This document shows positions 27,482 through 34,006 of a DNA stretch of 64,000 nucleotides, one piece after another (the stretch's first letter is position 1; each line of letters begins with the position of its first letter). The notes beneath the pieces are model-generated. The model was not told where the DNA came from. It worked only from the letters and a program-made list of their open reading frames with translations, and searched no databases. The position numbers were made by a program, and so were the translations under genes. Source of the DNA: Azospirillum oleiclasticum (GTDB lineage Bacteria > Pseudomonadota > Alphaproteobacteria > Azospirillales > Azospirillaceae); NCBI RefSeq assembly GCF_013423485.1, contig NZ_JABFFR010000009.1, positions 62,001 to 126,000 on the forward strand, in the 5' to 3' direction.

Positions 27482-27577
27482 CCCACCACTTTAGACGAGT
27501 CGCCCTGCCCCGTCACCGGTGGGAACCAACCGCCGCGCACGATGGTTCTCGCCATGACGGACGAAGGAGAACAAAGG

Positions 27578-27826
27578 ATGAATCGCAAGACCGATGCACC
27601 GGCTGCCCACGATGCCGAAAACCCGAAGGCCGGCGACAGCTTCTCCAACCGCGACAAGGATCCGGACGATTGGGTCAGCGGCGACGAGAAGATGACCGGC
27701 GCCCAGGCCTCCTACCTCAAGACCCTGTCGGAGGAGGCGCACGAGCCGTTCGACCCCGAACTCAGCAAGGCCGAGGCGTCCAAACGCATCGACGCGCTGA
27801 AGGAGAAGACCGGCCGGGGGACGTGA
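27578..27826 (+). CDS. DUF3072 domain protein
   Basis: An 82-residue acidic protein. The C-terminal half carries the family core GDEKMTGAQASYLKTLSEEAHEPFDP and SKAEASKRIDALKEKTGR. The N-terminal half is polar and disordered. The ATG at 27578 is preceded by GGAG and AAAGG; an in-frame upstream start is less likely. The family is common in rhizobia and Azospirillum, with no known role. Confidence 0.85.
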   Translation: MNRKTDAPAAHDAENPKAGDSFSNRDKDPDDWVSGDEKMTGAQASYLKTLSEEAHEPFDPELSKAEASKRIDALKEKTGRGT

Positions 27827-27865
27827 GACGGGGCGAAAACGTCACGCGTTGCGCCCCCACCCCGG

Positions 27866-27929
27866 CCCTCCCCCATCTTCGACGGGGGAGGGAGAAACAA
27901 AAAGCCCTCCCCCGCGAAGTGGGGGAGGG
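27866..27929. terminator. Two tandem hairpins between DUF3072 and the carboxypeptidase gene
   Basis: CCCTCCCCC (27866-27874) pairs with GGGGGAGGG (27884-27892), and the same arms recur at 27905-27913 and 27921-27929. They lie between convergent genes and probably end both transcripts. They could equally be a dispersed GC-rich repeat of the type seen at 756-936. Confidence 0.5.
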
Positions 27930-27960
27930 TTGGGTGGGGGCCCGACGCAACAACGCCGCC

Positions 27961-28654
27961 TCACTCCCCCAGATACCGCCGCTCCAGATGCCGGCGGAAC
28001 ACCGCGGGGTCGAGCGGGCGGCCGGTGGCCTCCGCCAGGAGGGCGTCGGTGGAGTCGGGGATGCTTCCCTTGCCGTGGACGTTGGCGCGCAGCCAGCGCA
28101 CCAGCGGGCCGAAGTCGCCGCGCCCCAACGCCGGGCGCAGATCCGGGTCGGCGGACGCGGCGGCGTCGAAGAGCTGGGCGGCGGTCATCGCGCCCAGCGT
28201 GTAGGTCGGGAAGTACCCCCAGCCGCCGGACGGCCAGTGGATGTCCTGGAGGCAGCCGCGCCGGTCGTCGGGCGGTACCACGCCCAGCAGCCCGCGCATC
28301 CCTTCGGCCCACGCACCCGGCAGGTCGGCCAGGGCGAGGTCGCCGGCCACCAGCGCCTTCTCCAGCCGGTAACGCAGGATGACATGCGCGGGGTAGGTCA
28401 CCTCGTCCGCGTCCACGCGGATGAAGCCACGTTCGACGCGGGTGTAGAGGCGGTGCAGGTTGCCGGCTTCCCAGGCCTCACCGCTGCCGCCGAACACCTC
28501 CCGCGCCAGCGGGGCCAGCCAGCCGATGAATTCGGCGGAGCGCGATGCCTGCATCTCCACGATCAGCGATTGCGACTCGTGCGCCGCCATGCCGCGGGCA
28601 CGCCCCACCGGCTGGCTCTCCAGCCCGGCCGGCCGGCCCTGCTCGTAGAGCGCG
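27961..28654 (-). pseudogene. M32 carboxypeptidase (Taq type), C-terminal part, cut off by the inserted element
   Basis: About 231 residues of the C-terminal half of a zinc carboxypeptidase. Directly at the junction the frame reads HALYEQGRPAGLESQP, and then come AAHESQS with the third zinc ligand, DADEVTYPAHVILRYRLEK, IHWPSGGWGYFPTYTLG and a normal C-terminus. The first half of the same gene is at 63,526-64,000. The break lies between the Thr and His codons of the HETGH zinc motif, so neither piece can be active. Full-length M32 enzymes have about 500 residues. Transcription of this part could only come from inside the element. Confidence 0.9.
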
Positions 28655-28671
28655 TGCCCCGTATGTCGCCT
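28655..28671. other. Left attachment site (core plus inner arm)
   Basis: The core TGCCCCGT (28655-28662) is shared with the right end. One base further in lies TGTCGCCT (28664-28671), the reverse complement of AGGCGACA at the right end. Just inside, CTAAGCC (28670) and CTGTCC (28683) recur inverted at 28712 and 28724, which may be extra recombinase-binding sites. Confidence 0.8.
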
Positions 28672-28734
28672 AAGCCTGTGTACTGTCCGTCCGATATCCA
28701 GCAGCTACAATGGCTTAGCGGCAGGACAGATGCC

Positions 28735-28836
28735 AAAATGTATATGGGGAATCTGTATATCGGGCGGCAAAATCAGCATTCCCGTCCCCTTCCCCGCCTT
28801 GGAATGCCGCACTCGCAGCCGTGCCATATACATTTT
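28735..28836. repeat. 13-bp perfect inverted repeat near the left end
   Basis: AAAATGTATATGG (28735-28747) is the exact reverse complement of CCATATACATTTT (28824-28836), with 76 bases between. A shorter pair GGGAAT/ATTCCC lies within. The region is non-coding and AT-richer than the chromosome. It may be a regulator or recombinase binding region of the element's end. Confidence 0.6.
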
Positions 28837-28849
28837 CCAGCAGGCTCCT

Positions 28850-29150
28850 GAACATGCTCGCGGAGCGGATGGCGGGCAGCGACACCGGGCATTCGCACCC
28901 GCCCTAAGGAGCGCTGGAACGCCATCAGCGCGGCGCTCGAGCTTGCCGAGAGGCGGTGTTCAGGACCGCCATCGACGATGCCCAACGCTCGTTTCAGGGA
29001 TCCCAACCACAGCCGGTGGTCGAGGTCAGGAACCGCCTCCGCCTTCTCGCTCCCGTTCTGACCGACTTGCCCAAGACGGCGAAGATGGCGGCGCGATGGG
29101 CCAAGGCGACGCTGGAGATCAACCCCGCCAAGGACGCCCCACCCTCGTGA
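28850..29150 (+). pseudogene. Frameshifted remnant of an unknown gene
   Basis: One frame reads PKERWNAISAALELAERR and a second, entered at about 28,950, continues VFRTAIDDAQRSFQGS and on to LTDLPKTAKMAARWAKATLEINPAKD before a stop at 29150. Both stretches look like real protein, and together suggest one gene with a single-base shift. The second part could be read from GTG 28956 (64 residues). The family is not recognised. The left-end region outside it (28,672-28,850) holds only repeats. Confidence 0.35.
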
Positions 29151-29214
29151 AAGCGACGAAACGCCTGGGCAGCACAAAGGCCGACGGCGCGCCGCCATAA
29201 AGCCCATGACGAAA

Positions 29215-30162
29215 TTAAAGAATGTTTTCATCATCGCGCCGTCGATTCCGCTCTGCTTCTATGCGAGAGTAGGCGGCGTCAAACGTGATGCCGGAGCGAG
29301 ACATATCCCTCACTCGTTTCAACTCTTCCTGACTGAGGTCCTTTAGGCGGGCATCGTTCTGCGGCTTCCATCGCTGCCCTTTTGCCTCTACGTTGCCTAT
29401 AATATCTTCTTCATAAACGGATCGGCGCCCAATGTCCTCACCATACGAGACTCCCTTGTTGTAAAGCTGCTTGGCAAGAATGGTATTTTCAAGATTTGCG
29501 GTGATCGGCATTTCGGGCCACCCTCGGATTTTTCTAAGGTCAACGTTGCGGATGTCGGCGGCAAATTCAAACAGCGTTCGAGCATCCATTTGAGCGGATG
29601 TATTCTCGCGATTGAGCGTGTTGGCAACCCGTTGCCAAGCCCTTAGATACTCCCTCCGGCCAACGTCATCATGAGGCCGCCGCATGCAAAGGAGACCGAG
29701 AACACGATCCATTGGCGCATCACTATCGAGGAGATCCCTTCCGTTATCGAATTGCCCTTTCAGGTCGACAACCTCGAAGATGACTCCCGTTCCAGGCACC
29801 TGAAATTTATCCGGCATGTTTGGCGCGCCGTTTCCAGTATAATACACGCGCTGGCGCACAATAGGAAAATCCCCATTCTCATTGCGATAGTACATTAAGA
29901 GCAGAGCCTTGTATTGATACATACGCCATGGCATTTCTGGGTCATTTGAACTCTGGAATTCGATATGCCAGATGCTGTCATCCATCAATCGAATAACATT
30001 GTCCGCATGGAGCGTGCGAACAACCTGGAGCTCAGTCGGTAGGGCGCCTTTAATGTCAAATCCAGTGGCGCGCGCAAAGAATGCGCTGTTCCTTGATAGA
30101 GTTATTTGCTTTAGAGTAATATCGTTCTTTTGATCGATTCTTTTTGCTGAGGCATGATACAC
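29215..30162 (-). CDS. Rpn-type PD-(D/E)XK nuclease (transposase-like family)
   Basis: A 315-residue protein of the 'Rpn/PD-(D/E)XK nuclease family transposase' group, DNA endonucleases that promote recombination. The nuclease core is at the N-terminal third: LMDDSIWHIEFQSSNDPEMPWRMYQYKALLL gives the Asp, the E-x-Q and the following helix (in parts, residues ~60-92). A long, charged C-terminal half (AERNRRRDDENIL end) follows. The GC content is far below that of the flanking genes, so it has a separate origin. It is monocistronic. It may be an independent mobile or defence gene. Confidence 0.8.
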   Translation of the reverse strand: MYHASAKRIDQKNDITLKQITLSRNSAFFARATGFDIKGALPTELQVVRTLHADNVIRLMDDSIWHIEFQSSNDPEMPWRMYQYKALLLMYYRNENGDFPIVRQRVYYTGNGAPNMPDKFQVPGTGVIFEVVDLKGQFDNGRDLLDSDAPMDRVLGLLCMRRPHDDVGRREYLRAWQRVANTLNRENTSAQMDARTLFEFAADIRNVDLRKIRGWPEMPITANLENTILAKQLYNKGVSYGEDIGRRSVYEEDIIGNVEAKGQRWKPQNDARLKDLSQEELKRVRDMSRSGITFDAAYSRIEAERNRRRDDENIL

Positions 30163-30243
30163 CAATTTCTGCTAAAGATTTGGGCGTATAAATTTGAGGA
30201 CGTGCTTCGTGTCTGTCACATGCCGACCTGCATCATTGCTACG

Positions 30244-30840
30244 CTAGGCGCGAAGAGCTGCCACGGCAGCCAACACATCATCCCGCTTGGCGCATCCCCG
30301 GCATTGGCCGCAAGGATACTCAGAGGCATGGCAGGAGAAGGATCGCCCCAGCATGTCATCCGGGACGCCGGAGCGCAGCACGAGATCGACGGCGGTCATC
30401 GCTGCCGCCGGTGCCGTGATCCTGACGCGCCCCTCTTGCACCGCCATCAGCGCGTCCATGGCGGCCAGGAACTCCGGCCTGCCGTCGGCATGCGCGCTGT
30501 CGCTCGCGACGGTGCCGAGCATCACCTCGCTCAGTCCTTCGTTGACCAGCCGCATGCCCGCCAGCGTCACCAGCAGCTGGTTCCTGTACGGCCACCACTC
30601 CGGGGTGGGCGCCAAACGACCGATCTCGGCTTGTCCCGCCAAGTGCCCGATGCCCAGTGCCCGGCAGTCGACCCGCACGATCTCATGGCGGATGCCCAGC
30701 TTCGCGCAGGTGGCCGCCGCCACCTCGATCTCCGCGGCGGCGGGGAGTTGCCCGTAGTCGACGGTCACCGCGACGTCGGGGCGGATCCAGTGGGCGAGCG
30801 CCATGGAGTCCACCCCTCCGGACAGGAGCAGCGCCTTCAC
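30244..30840 (-). CDS. QueC-like adenylating enzyme (type IV CBASS Cap9 / QatC-like)
   Basis: A 198-residue member of the QueC/ExsB family, which makes preQ0 from 7-carboxy-7-deazaguanine by ATP-dependent adenylation. The PP-loop LLSGGVDSMALAHW is at the N-terminus. The zinc knuckle CHASEYPCGQCRGCAKR with four Cys is at the C-terminus. It is shorter than housekeeping QueC (about 220-240), and no queD, queE or queF gene is near. The start overlaps the stop of the PfkB-deoxyribosyltransferase gene in ATGA, so it is the last gene of a coupled set. QueC homologues also occur in type IV CBASS and in Qat defence systems, where protein N-terminal conjugation rather than preQ0 synthesis is likely. 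Infer the same here. Confidence 0.85.
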   Translation of the reverse strand: MKALLLSGGVDSMALAHWIRPDVAVTVDYGQLPAAAEIEVAAATCAKLGIRHEIVRVDCRALGIGHLAGQAEIGRLAPTPEWWPYRNQLLVTLAGMRLVNEGLSEVMLGTVASDSAHADGRPEFLAAMDALMAVQEGRVRITAPAAAMTAVDLVLRSGVPDDMLGRSFSCHASEYPCGQCRGCAKRDDVLAAVAALRA

Positions 30841-32033
30841 TGGACGGAGGCCCAGACCGCCCGGTAGATCGCCGTCGCGAAGTCGCCGACGATCTCGCAG
30901 CCGAGCCCGCGGGGCATGGTCAGGTCCGACGGTCGCACCGCCTCGGCCAGGACGATCACAGGGATGCCCCGGGCCCGCGCCCAGCCGACCTCGACCAGCG
31001 AGCCCGGGTCGCCGCCGTCCAGGAGCGCGAGCACGGCCGTGCAGCGCTCGAGACCAGCGATGTCAGCTTTGGCGATGACGTCGTCGGGATCACCGGTGCC
31101 AACCTCATGGAGTGGCGAGAACACGTCAGCGCCGAGCGCAAGCAGCGATGCCTGTGCCTCCTCCACCAGCCAGCGTTGGCCGATGGTGAAGAAGGGCGCC
31201 GCAATGTAGACCATCCCGGCCGTGCTGGTGCGCAACGGCGTGAGCGAAGCCAGCACCGCTGGATCGGCTGGAATGGGGAGTGCGCGCGTCCCGCAGTACA
31301 ACGCCACCGCCCGCGACGCCAGATCGGCCGCTTCGGCGGGCGACTTCCCTGCTTCGGCCCAGAAGTGGGTGAACGCACCGCTGAAGACGTCCCCTGACCC
31401 AATCTTGAACACGGCGTCGGAGAAGTAGGCGGGCACCTCCGCCCGACCGCCGCCCGCCTCGTACACGGTCGCGCCCTTGGTGCCGCGCTTGGTAACGATC
31501 ACGTCCGCGCCTTCGGACGCGATTAGGGCCGTGGCCGCTGCATCCAGGTCCTCCTCGTTCGCCATCGACCTGAGCTCGCTCTCGTTCAGAACGATGGTGA
31601 GCCTGTCCGCGGTCGAGCCGTTCGCCCGGAACGGCTCCCTCACTCCACCGGACTGCGGGTCGTACACCACCGTCTTCGCCTCGACGATCGCCTCACCTTC
31701 CATGAAGCTGAAGCGCAGGACCACGTCGCCTTTCACGCGCAAAGGTGCGGCGCGCGGAATGCTGGCCGGTGCCGGATGGATCTCCGGGATGGACAAGGGG
31801 TGGAAGTAGGTGAACTCCACCATCTCGCTGGAGGGTGAGGCCGTCACTCCGATTCCGTAGGTGCCCATCACGGCCTGGACCTTCTGTTCGCTGCCCGGCG
31901 GGCAGAAGGTGTGGAGTTCCGTCCCCGGTGACAGGTCGCCGACGGCCGCGGCGGCCCGGCCTCCGGAACCGAACAGCTGGTCCCAGGCCGGTAGCGTGCA
32001 GCGTTCCGTGTAGCAGCCGCCCGTGACGATCAT
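30837..32033 (-). CDS. Fusion of PfkB-type kinase and nucleoside 2-deoxyribosyltransferase
   Basis: 398 residues in two domains. Residues 1-~270 are a PfkB/ribokinase-like kinase: GTELHTFCPPG, VVYDPQSG, LNESELRSM, VIVTKRGTKGATVY and the catalytic KIGSGDVFSGAFTHF with Asp. Residues ~285-398 are a nucleoside deoxyribosyltransferase: MVYIAAPFFTIGQRWLVEE and LLDGGDPGSLVEVGWARARG with the catalytic Glu. The fusion should act on a nucleoside or free base. The ATG at 32033 overlaps the upstream stop in ATGA, and its stop overlaps the QueC start. In context it could make or recycle the deazapurine nucleoside or its phosphate; this is inference. Confidence 0.85.
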   Translation of the reverse strand: MIVTGGCYTERCTLPAWDQLFGSGGRAAAAVGDLSPGTELHTFCPPGSEQKVQAVMGTYGIGVTASPSSEMVEFTYFHPLSIPEIHPAPASIPRAAPLRVKGDVVLRFSFMEGEAIVEAKTVVYDPQSGGVREPFRANGSTADRLTIVLNESELRSMANEEDLDAAATALIASEGADVIVTKRGTKGATVYEAGGGRAEVPAYFSDAVFKIGSGDVFSGAFTHFWAEAGKSPAEAADLASRAVALYCGTRALPIPADPAVLASLTPLRTSTAGMVYIAAPFFTIGQRWLVEEAQASLLALGADVFSPLHEVGTGDPDDVIAKADIAGLERCTAVLALLDGGDPGSLVEVGWARARGIPVIVLAEAVRPSDLTMPRGLGCEIVGDFATAIYRAVWASVQ

Positions 32034-32473
32034 CGCGTTCCCCCCGCCCGGCTCACAATGACGTCGCACCGCCGGTCAGCAACCAGGGTGACGCGGGCGA
32101 CGTACGCCACGCGGCGCTTCAGGCACTCGATGAGTGCCGCCAATTCGTCGGAGGTGATGGATCCTGCGACCTGCCCCGTTGGGGGGTCGATGCAAACAAC
32201 GATGTCGAAAGCACCCGGACGCTGGTGCTCAACGCGAAGCATGCTTCCAACGCCAAGGCCGGACAAAACGGCGGCGTTGGGACGCTGCAAGGTCGCCGCG
32301 AACAACAGGTCGCATTCGGATTGCGGAGGGGTGTCGCCCCCACCTCCACCGCCACCTAGGCCGCCGCCTCCATTACCCATGCCGTCACCAGCTCCGCCGC
32401 CCTCACCCCCGGTGCCGCCAACGTTCTTCCCGCCTCGCGGCTTGCGACGCCCGCTGCTGCCCGTCCCACCCAC
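32030..32473 (-). CDS. Small protein with N-terminal Met-Gly-Gly tail and HIRAN-like domain
   Basis: 147 residues. The first ~50 are a flexible Gly/Ser tail that begins MGGTGSSGRRKPRGGKN and contains runs of glycine. The remaining ~97 form a small domain (DLLFAATLQRP, LGVGSMLRVEHQ, GQVAGSITSDELAALIECL, YVARVTLVADRRCDVIVSRA) whose strand order and G-S-I motif resemble HIRAN domains; this match is tentative. The GTG start is firm: GGAGG lies 6 bases upstream at 32480-32484. After Met removal the protein would show a free N-terminal Gly. It overlaps the kinase gene (ATGA). It is the candidate substrate of the QueC-like enzyme. Confidence 0.8.
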   Translation of the reverse strand: MGGTGSSGRRKPRGGKNVGGTGGEGGGAGDGMGNGGGGLGGGGGGGDTPPQSECDLLFAATLQRPNAAVLSGLGVGSMLRVEHQRPGAFDIVVCIDPPTGQVAGSITSDELAALIECLKRRVAYVARVTLVADRRCDVIVSRAGGTR

Positions 32474-32544
32474 GCCAAACCTCCACCATCGTATACGAGG
32501 AAAAGATCATAGCGCGCAGCCTATTACGCGCAAGACTGATGACT

Positions 32545-33369
32545 TCAGGTGTTAAAGAGCACTTCGCTCCCATGCATTTTCGGCAGAATATCCTTAGATA
32601 CCGAAGTGTCTGCCATTTTAGGACGAGTATGGGGGGTTTCCGGCACGCCCAGGATACGCATTTGCGTCCACATGATGGCGTCCAGCACGCTGGCAGGAAC
32701 GCCGATGCCGGTGGCGAACGCGAGGAACCGGCGCTCGAGCGCCGCGTAGTCCCTCGGTAGCGTCCAGGTGTCTTCGATGACGCCGATCACCCGACATGCC
32801 CTAAGGATATGGATGTCGAGGATGGCGACGTCGTCCGTGCCCAACCAGTTTCTGGCGACCCAGGACGCCGTCTTGGGGCCAATGCCTGGGATGCGCAGCA
32901 GCGCATTCCGGAAGGCTAGTGGGTCGTCCTCGGATGGTGGCGCTTGATGCAGTTCCCTCATGGCGATGGCCAGCCGTGCTGCGCGCTGCCGCGGGAAGCG
33001 GTAGCGGACCTGACGACCGGCGACGGAGAGGGGCGCCATCAAGGCAGCCTCGATCGGAGTATGGTCGGCGTTCGGGGACGGGGTCAGAAGGCCGAGATCG
33101 CGTAGGCGTTCGAAGGCCGCTTGGCCGAGCTCGGCCGTGACACCGAATCCACCCAAGATGCAGAAGGCGACTTCCTCGGCCAGTGTCCCCGAATGTGAGA
33201 CGAAAGCGCCGTCCCATCCCGGGCGCATTAGGGCAAGCGCCGCCCAATAGGCGGGACTCGGCACCTCGTCGGCCCGGCCCCAGCGCACTCCGGGAACGAC
33301 CTCCTCGTCCTCGTTGGGCAATGTCCATTCCCGGTATTGCCCGTCCACGAGCGCGCTGACGACCTGCAT
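32545..33369 (-). CDS. OGG-like HhH-GPD DNA glycosylase homologue
   Basis: 274 residues. The helix-hairpin-helix and active site are LLRIPGIGPKTASWVARNW and DVAILDIHILRACRVIG, giving the catalytic Lys and Asp of the 8-oxoguanine glycosylase group. The N-terminal ~120 residues differ from housekeeping Ogg. The ATG at 33369 has AAGGGAG at the right distance and is better than the ATG 18 bases earlier. It is the first gene of the operon running to the QueC-like gene, with 71 bases to the next. OGG-like proteins are known companions of QueC-like genes in type IV CBASS, where hydrolysis of the modified base bond is more likely than DNA repair. Confidence 0.83.
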   Translation of the reverse strand: MQVVSALVDGQYREWTLPNEDEEVVPGVRWGRADEVPSPAYWAALALMRPGWDGAFVSHSGTLAEEVAFCILGGFGVTAELGQAAFERLRDLGLLTPSPNADHTPIEAALMAPLSVAGRQVRYRFPRQRAARLAIAMRELHQAPPSEDDPLAFRNALLRIPGIGPKTASWVARNWLGTDDVAILDIHILRACRVIGVIEDTWTLPRDYAALERRFLAFATGIGVPASVLDAIMWTQMRILGVPETPHTRPKMADTSVSKDILPKMHGSEVLFNT

Positions 33370-33388
33370 GTCGATACTCCCTTGCATC

Positions 33389-33402
33389 TATGCGGATTAT
33401 GC
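33389..33402. promoter_or_regulatory. Candidate operator between the OGG-like and HTH genes
   Basis: In the 48-base gap between the two divergent starts, TATGC occurs at 33389 and 33398, one helical turn apart. The adjoining XRE-type HTH protein is the obvious binder. No clear -35/-10 pair is seen. The assignment rests on position and repetition only. Confidence 0.3.
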
Positions 33403-33417
33403 GTTTCTATCGCCGAC

Positions 33418-33741
33418 ATGCAAGGAGGATCGGAACGCAGTGTTGCGCGGGTCGTCGAAGACGCCCTCGCGTTGATGGATCGGGAGCGCCTGACTCAGGG
33501 CGTGCTCGCCGAGACGCTGGGCGTCAGCCAGGGACATCTGTCGCGCGTTCTCCGAGGGGAGGTGCGGCGCCGCTCAAGAACGATCAGGGCATTGGCGGAG
33601 TGGGTGGAGAGCCATGGCGGCGTTCATCGTCCCGCGGCCGGAGCGTTGGCGGTCGCCTTGGCTGAGGCGGCGATGGTCTCGCCCGAGTTCAGGGATGCGC
33701 TCGAAGAGGCCGTGGAGATAATGCGGAATATGCATTCTTAG
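33418..33741 (+). CDS. XRE-type HTH regulator of the QueC-like operon
   Basis: 107 residues with one helix-turn-helix (LTQGVLAETLGVSQGHLSRVLRGEVRRRSRTIRALAEW, in order, residues ~25-65) and a helical C-terminus. It starts 48 bases from the divergent OGG-like gene, so the promoters overlap and autoregulation plus control of the operon are likely. The 3' end repeats an ATGCGG..ATATGC pattern similar to the operator candidate. Confidence 0.8.
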   Translation: MQGGSERSVARVVEDALALMDRERLTQGVLAETLGVSQGHLSRVLRGEVRRRSRTIRALAEWVESHGGVHRPAAGALAVALAEAAMVSPEFRDALEEAVEIMRNMHS

Positions 33742-34006
33742 GTATAGCCAGAGCATCGTGGCTGGTGACTTCACCTCGATTCACCGACAGCGGCACTCAG
33801 TCGAGGCCCAACGCACGGACACCAAGGCTAGGATCTTCCCACCAGAGGAGCCGCCGATCCAAACTGGAAGGAGGTTCATGGTGGTGAGCAAACGTGCAGA
33901 CCGATTTTGTCCTGATGAGCGTGGAAGACGCCGCCGCTGCCGTGGAGCGGTACATCCAAACTTTCGCTTGGGATCTCCTCGTACACGAAGCCCTCCCAGG
34001 CCACGC
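33742..34006. other. Short non-coding stretch with a truncated reading frame
   Basis: A 44-residue frame from ATG 33915 (MSVEDAAAAVERYIQTFAWDLLVHEALPG) reads well but runs into the end of the protease gene and stops at 34049. It may be the front of a gene lost when the next module was inserted. Otherwise nothing is seen. Confidence 0.3.

Noticed and set aside
28730..29200. 156-codon plus-strand frame at the left end
   Set aside because: Arg/Pro/Gly-rich shadow translation; the two other frames give more protein-like sequence and are described as a remnant.
30244..30840. Housekeeping QueC for queuosine synthesis
   Set aside because: Short length, no queD/queE/queF neighbours, and coupling to glycosylase and kinase-transferase genes inside a mobile element.
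29215..34006. CD-NTase, cap effector or TGT gene completing a type IV CBASS
   Set aside because: No protein near the QueC-like operon shows the CD-NTase GS..D.D pattern or a TGT domain, so a standard CBASS call is not supported.
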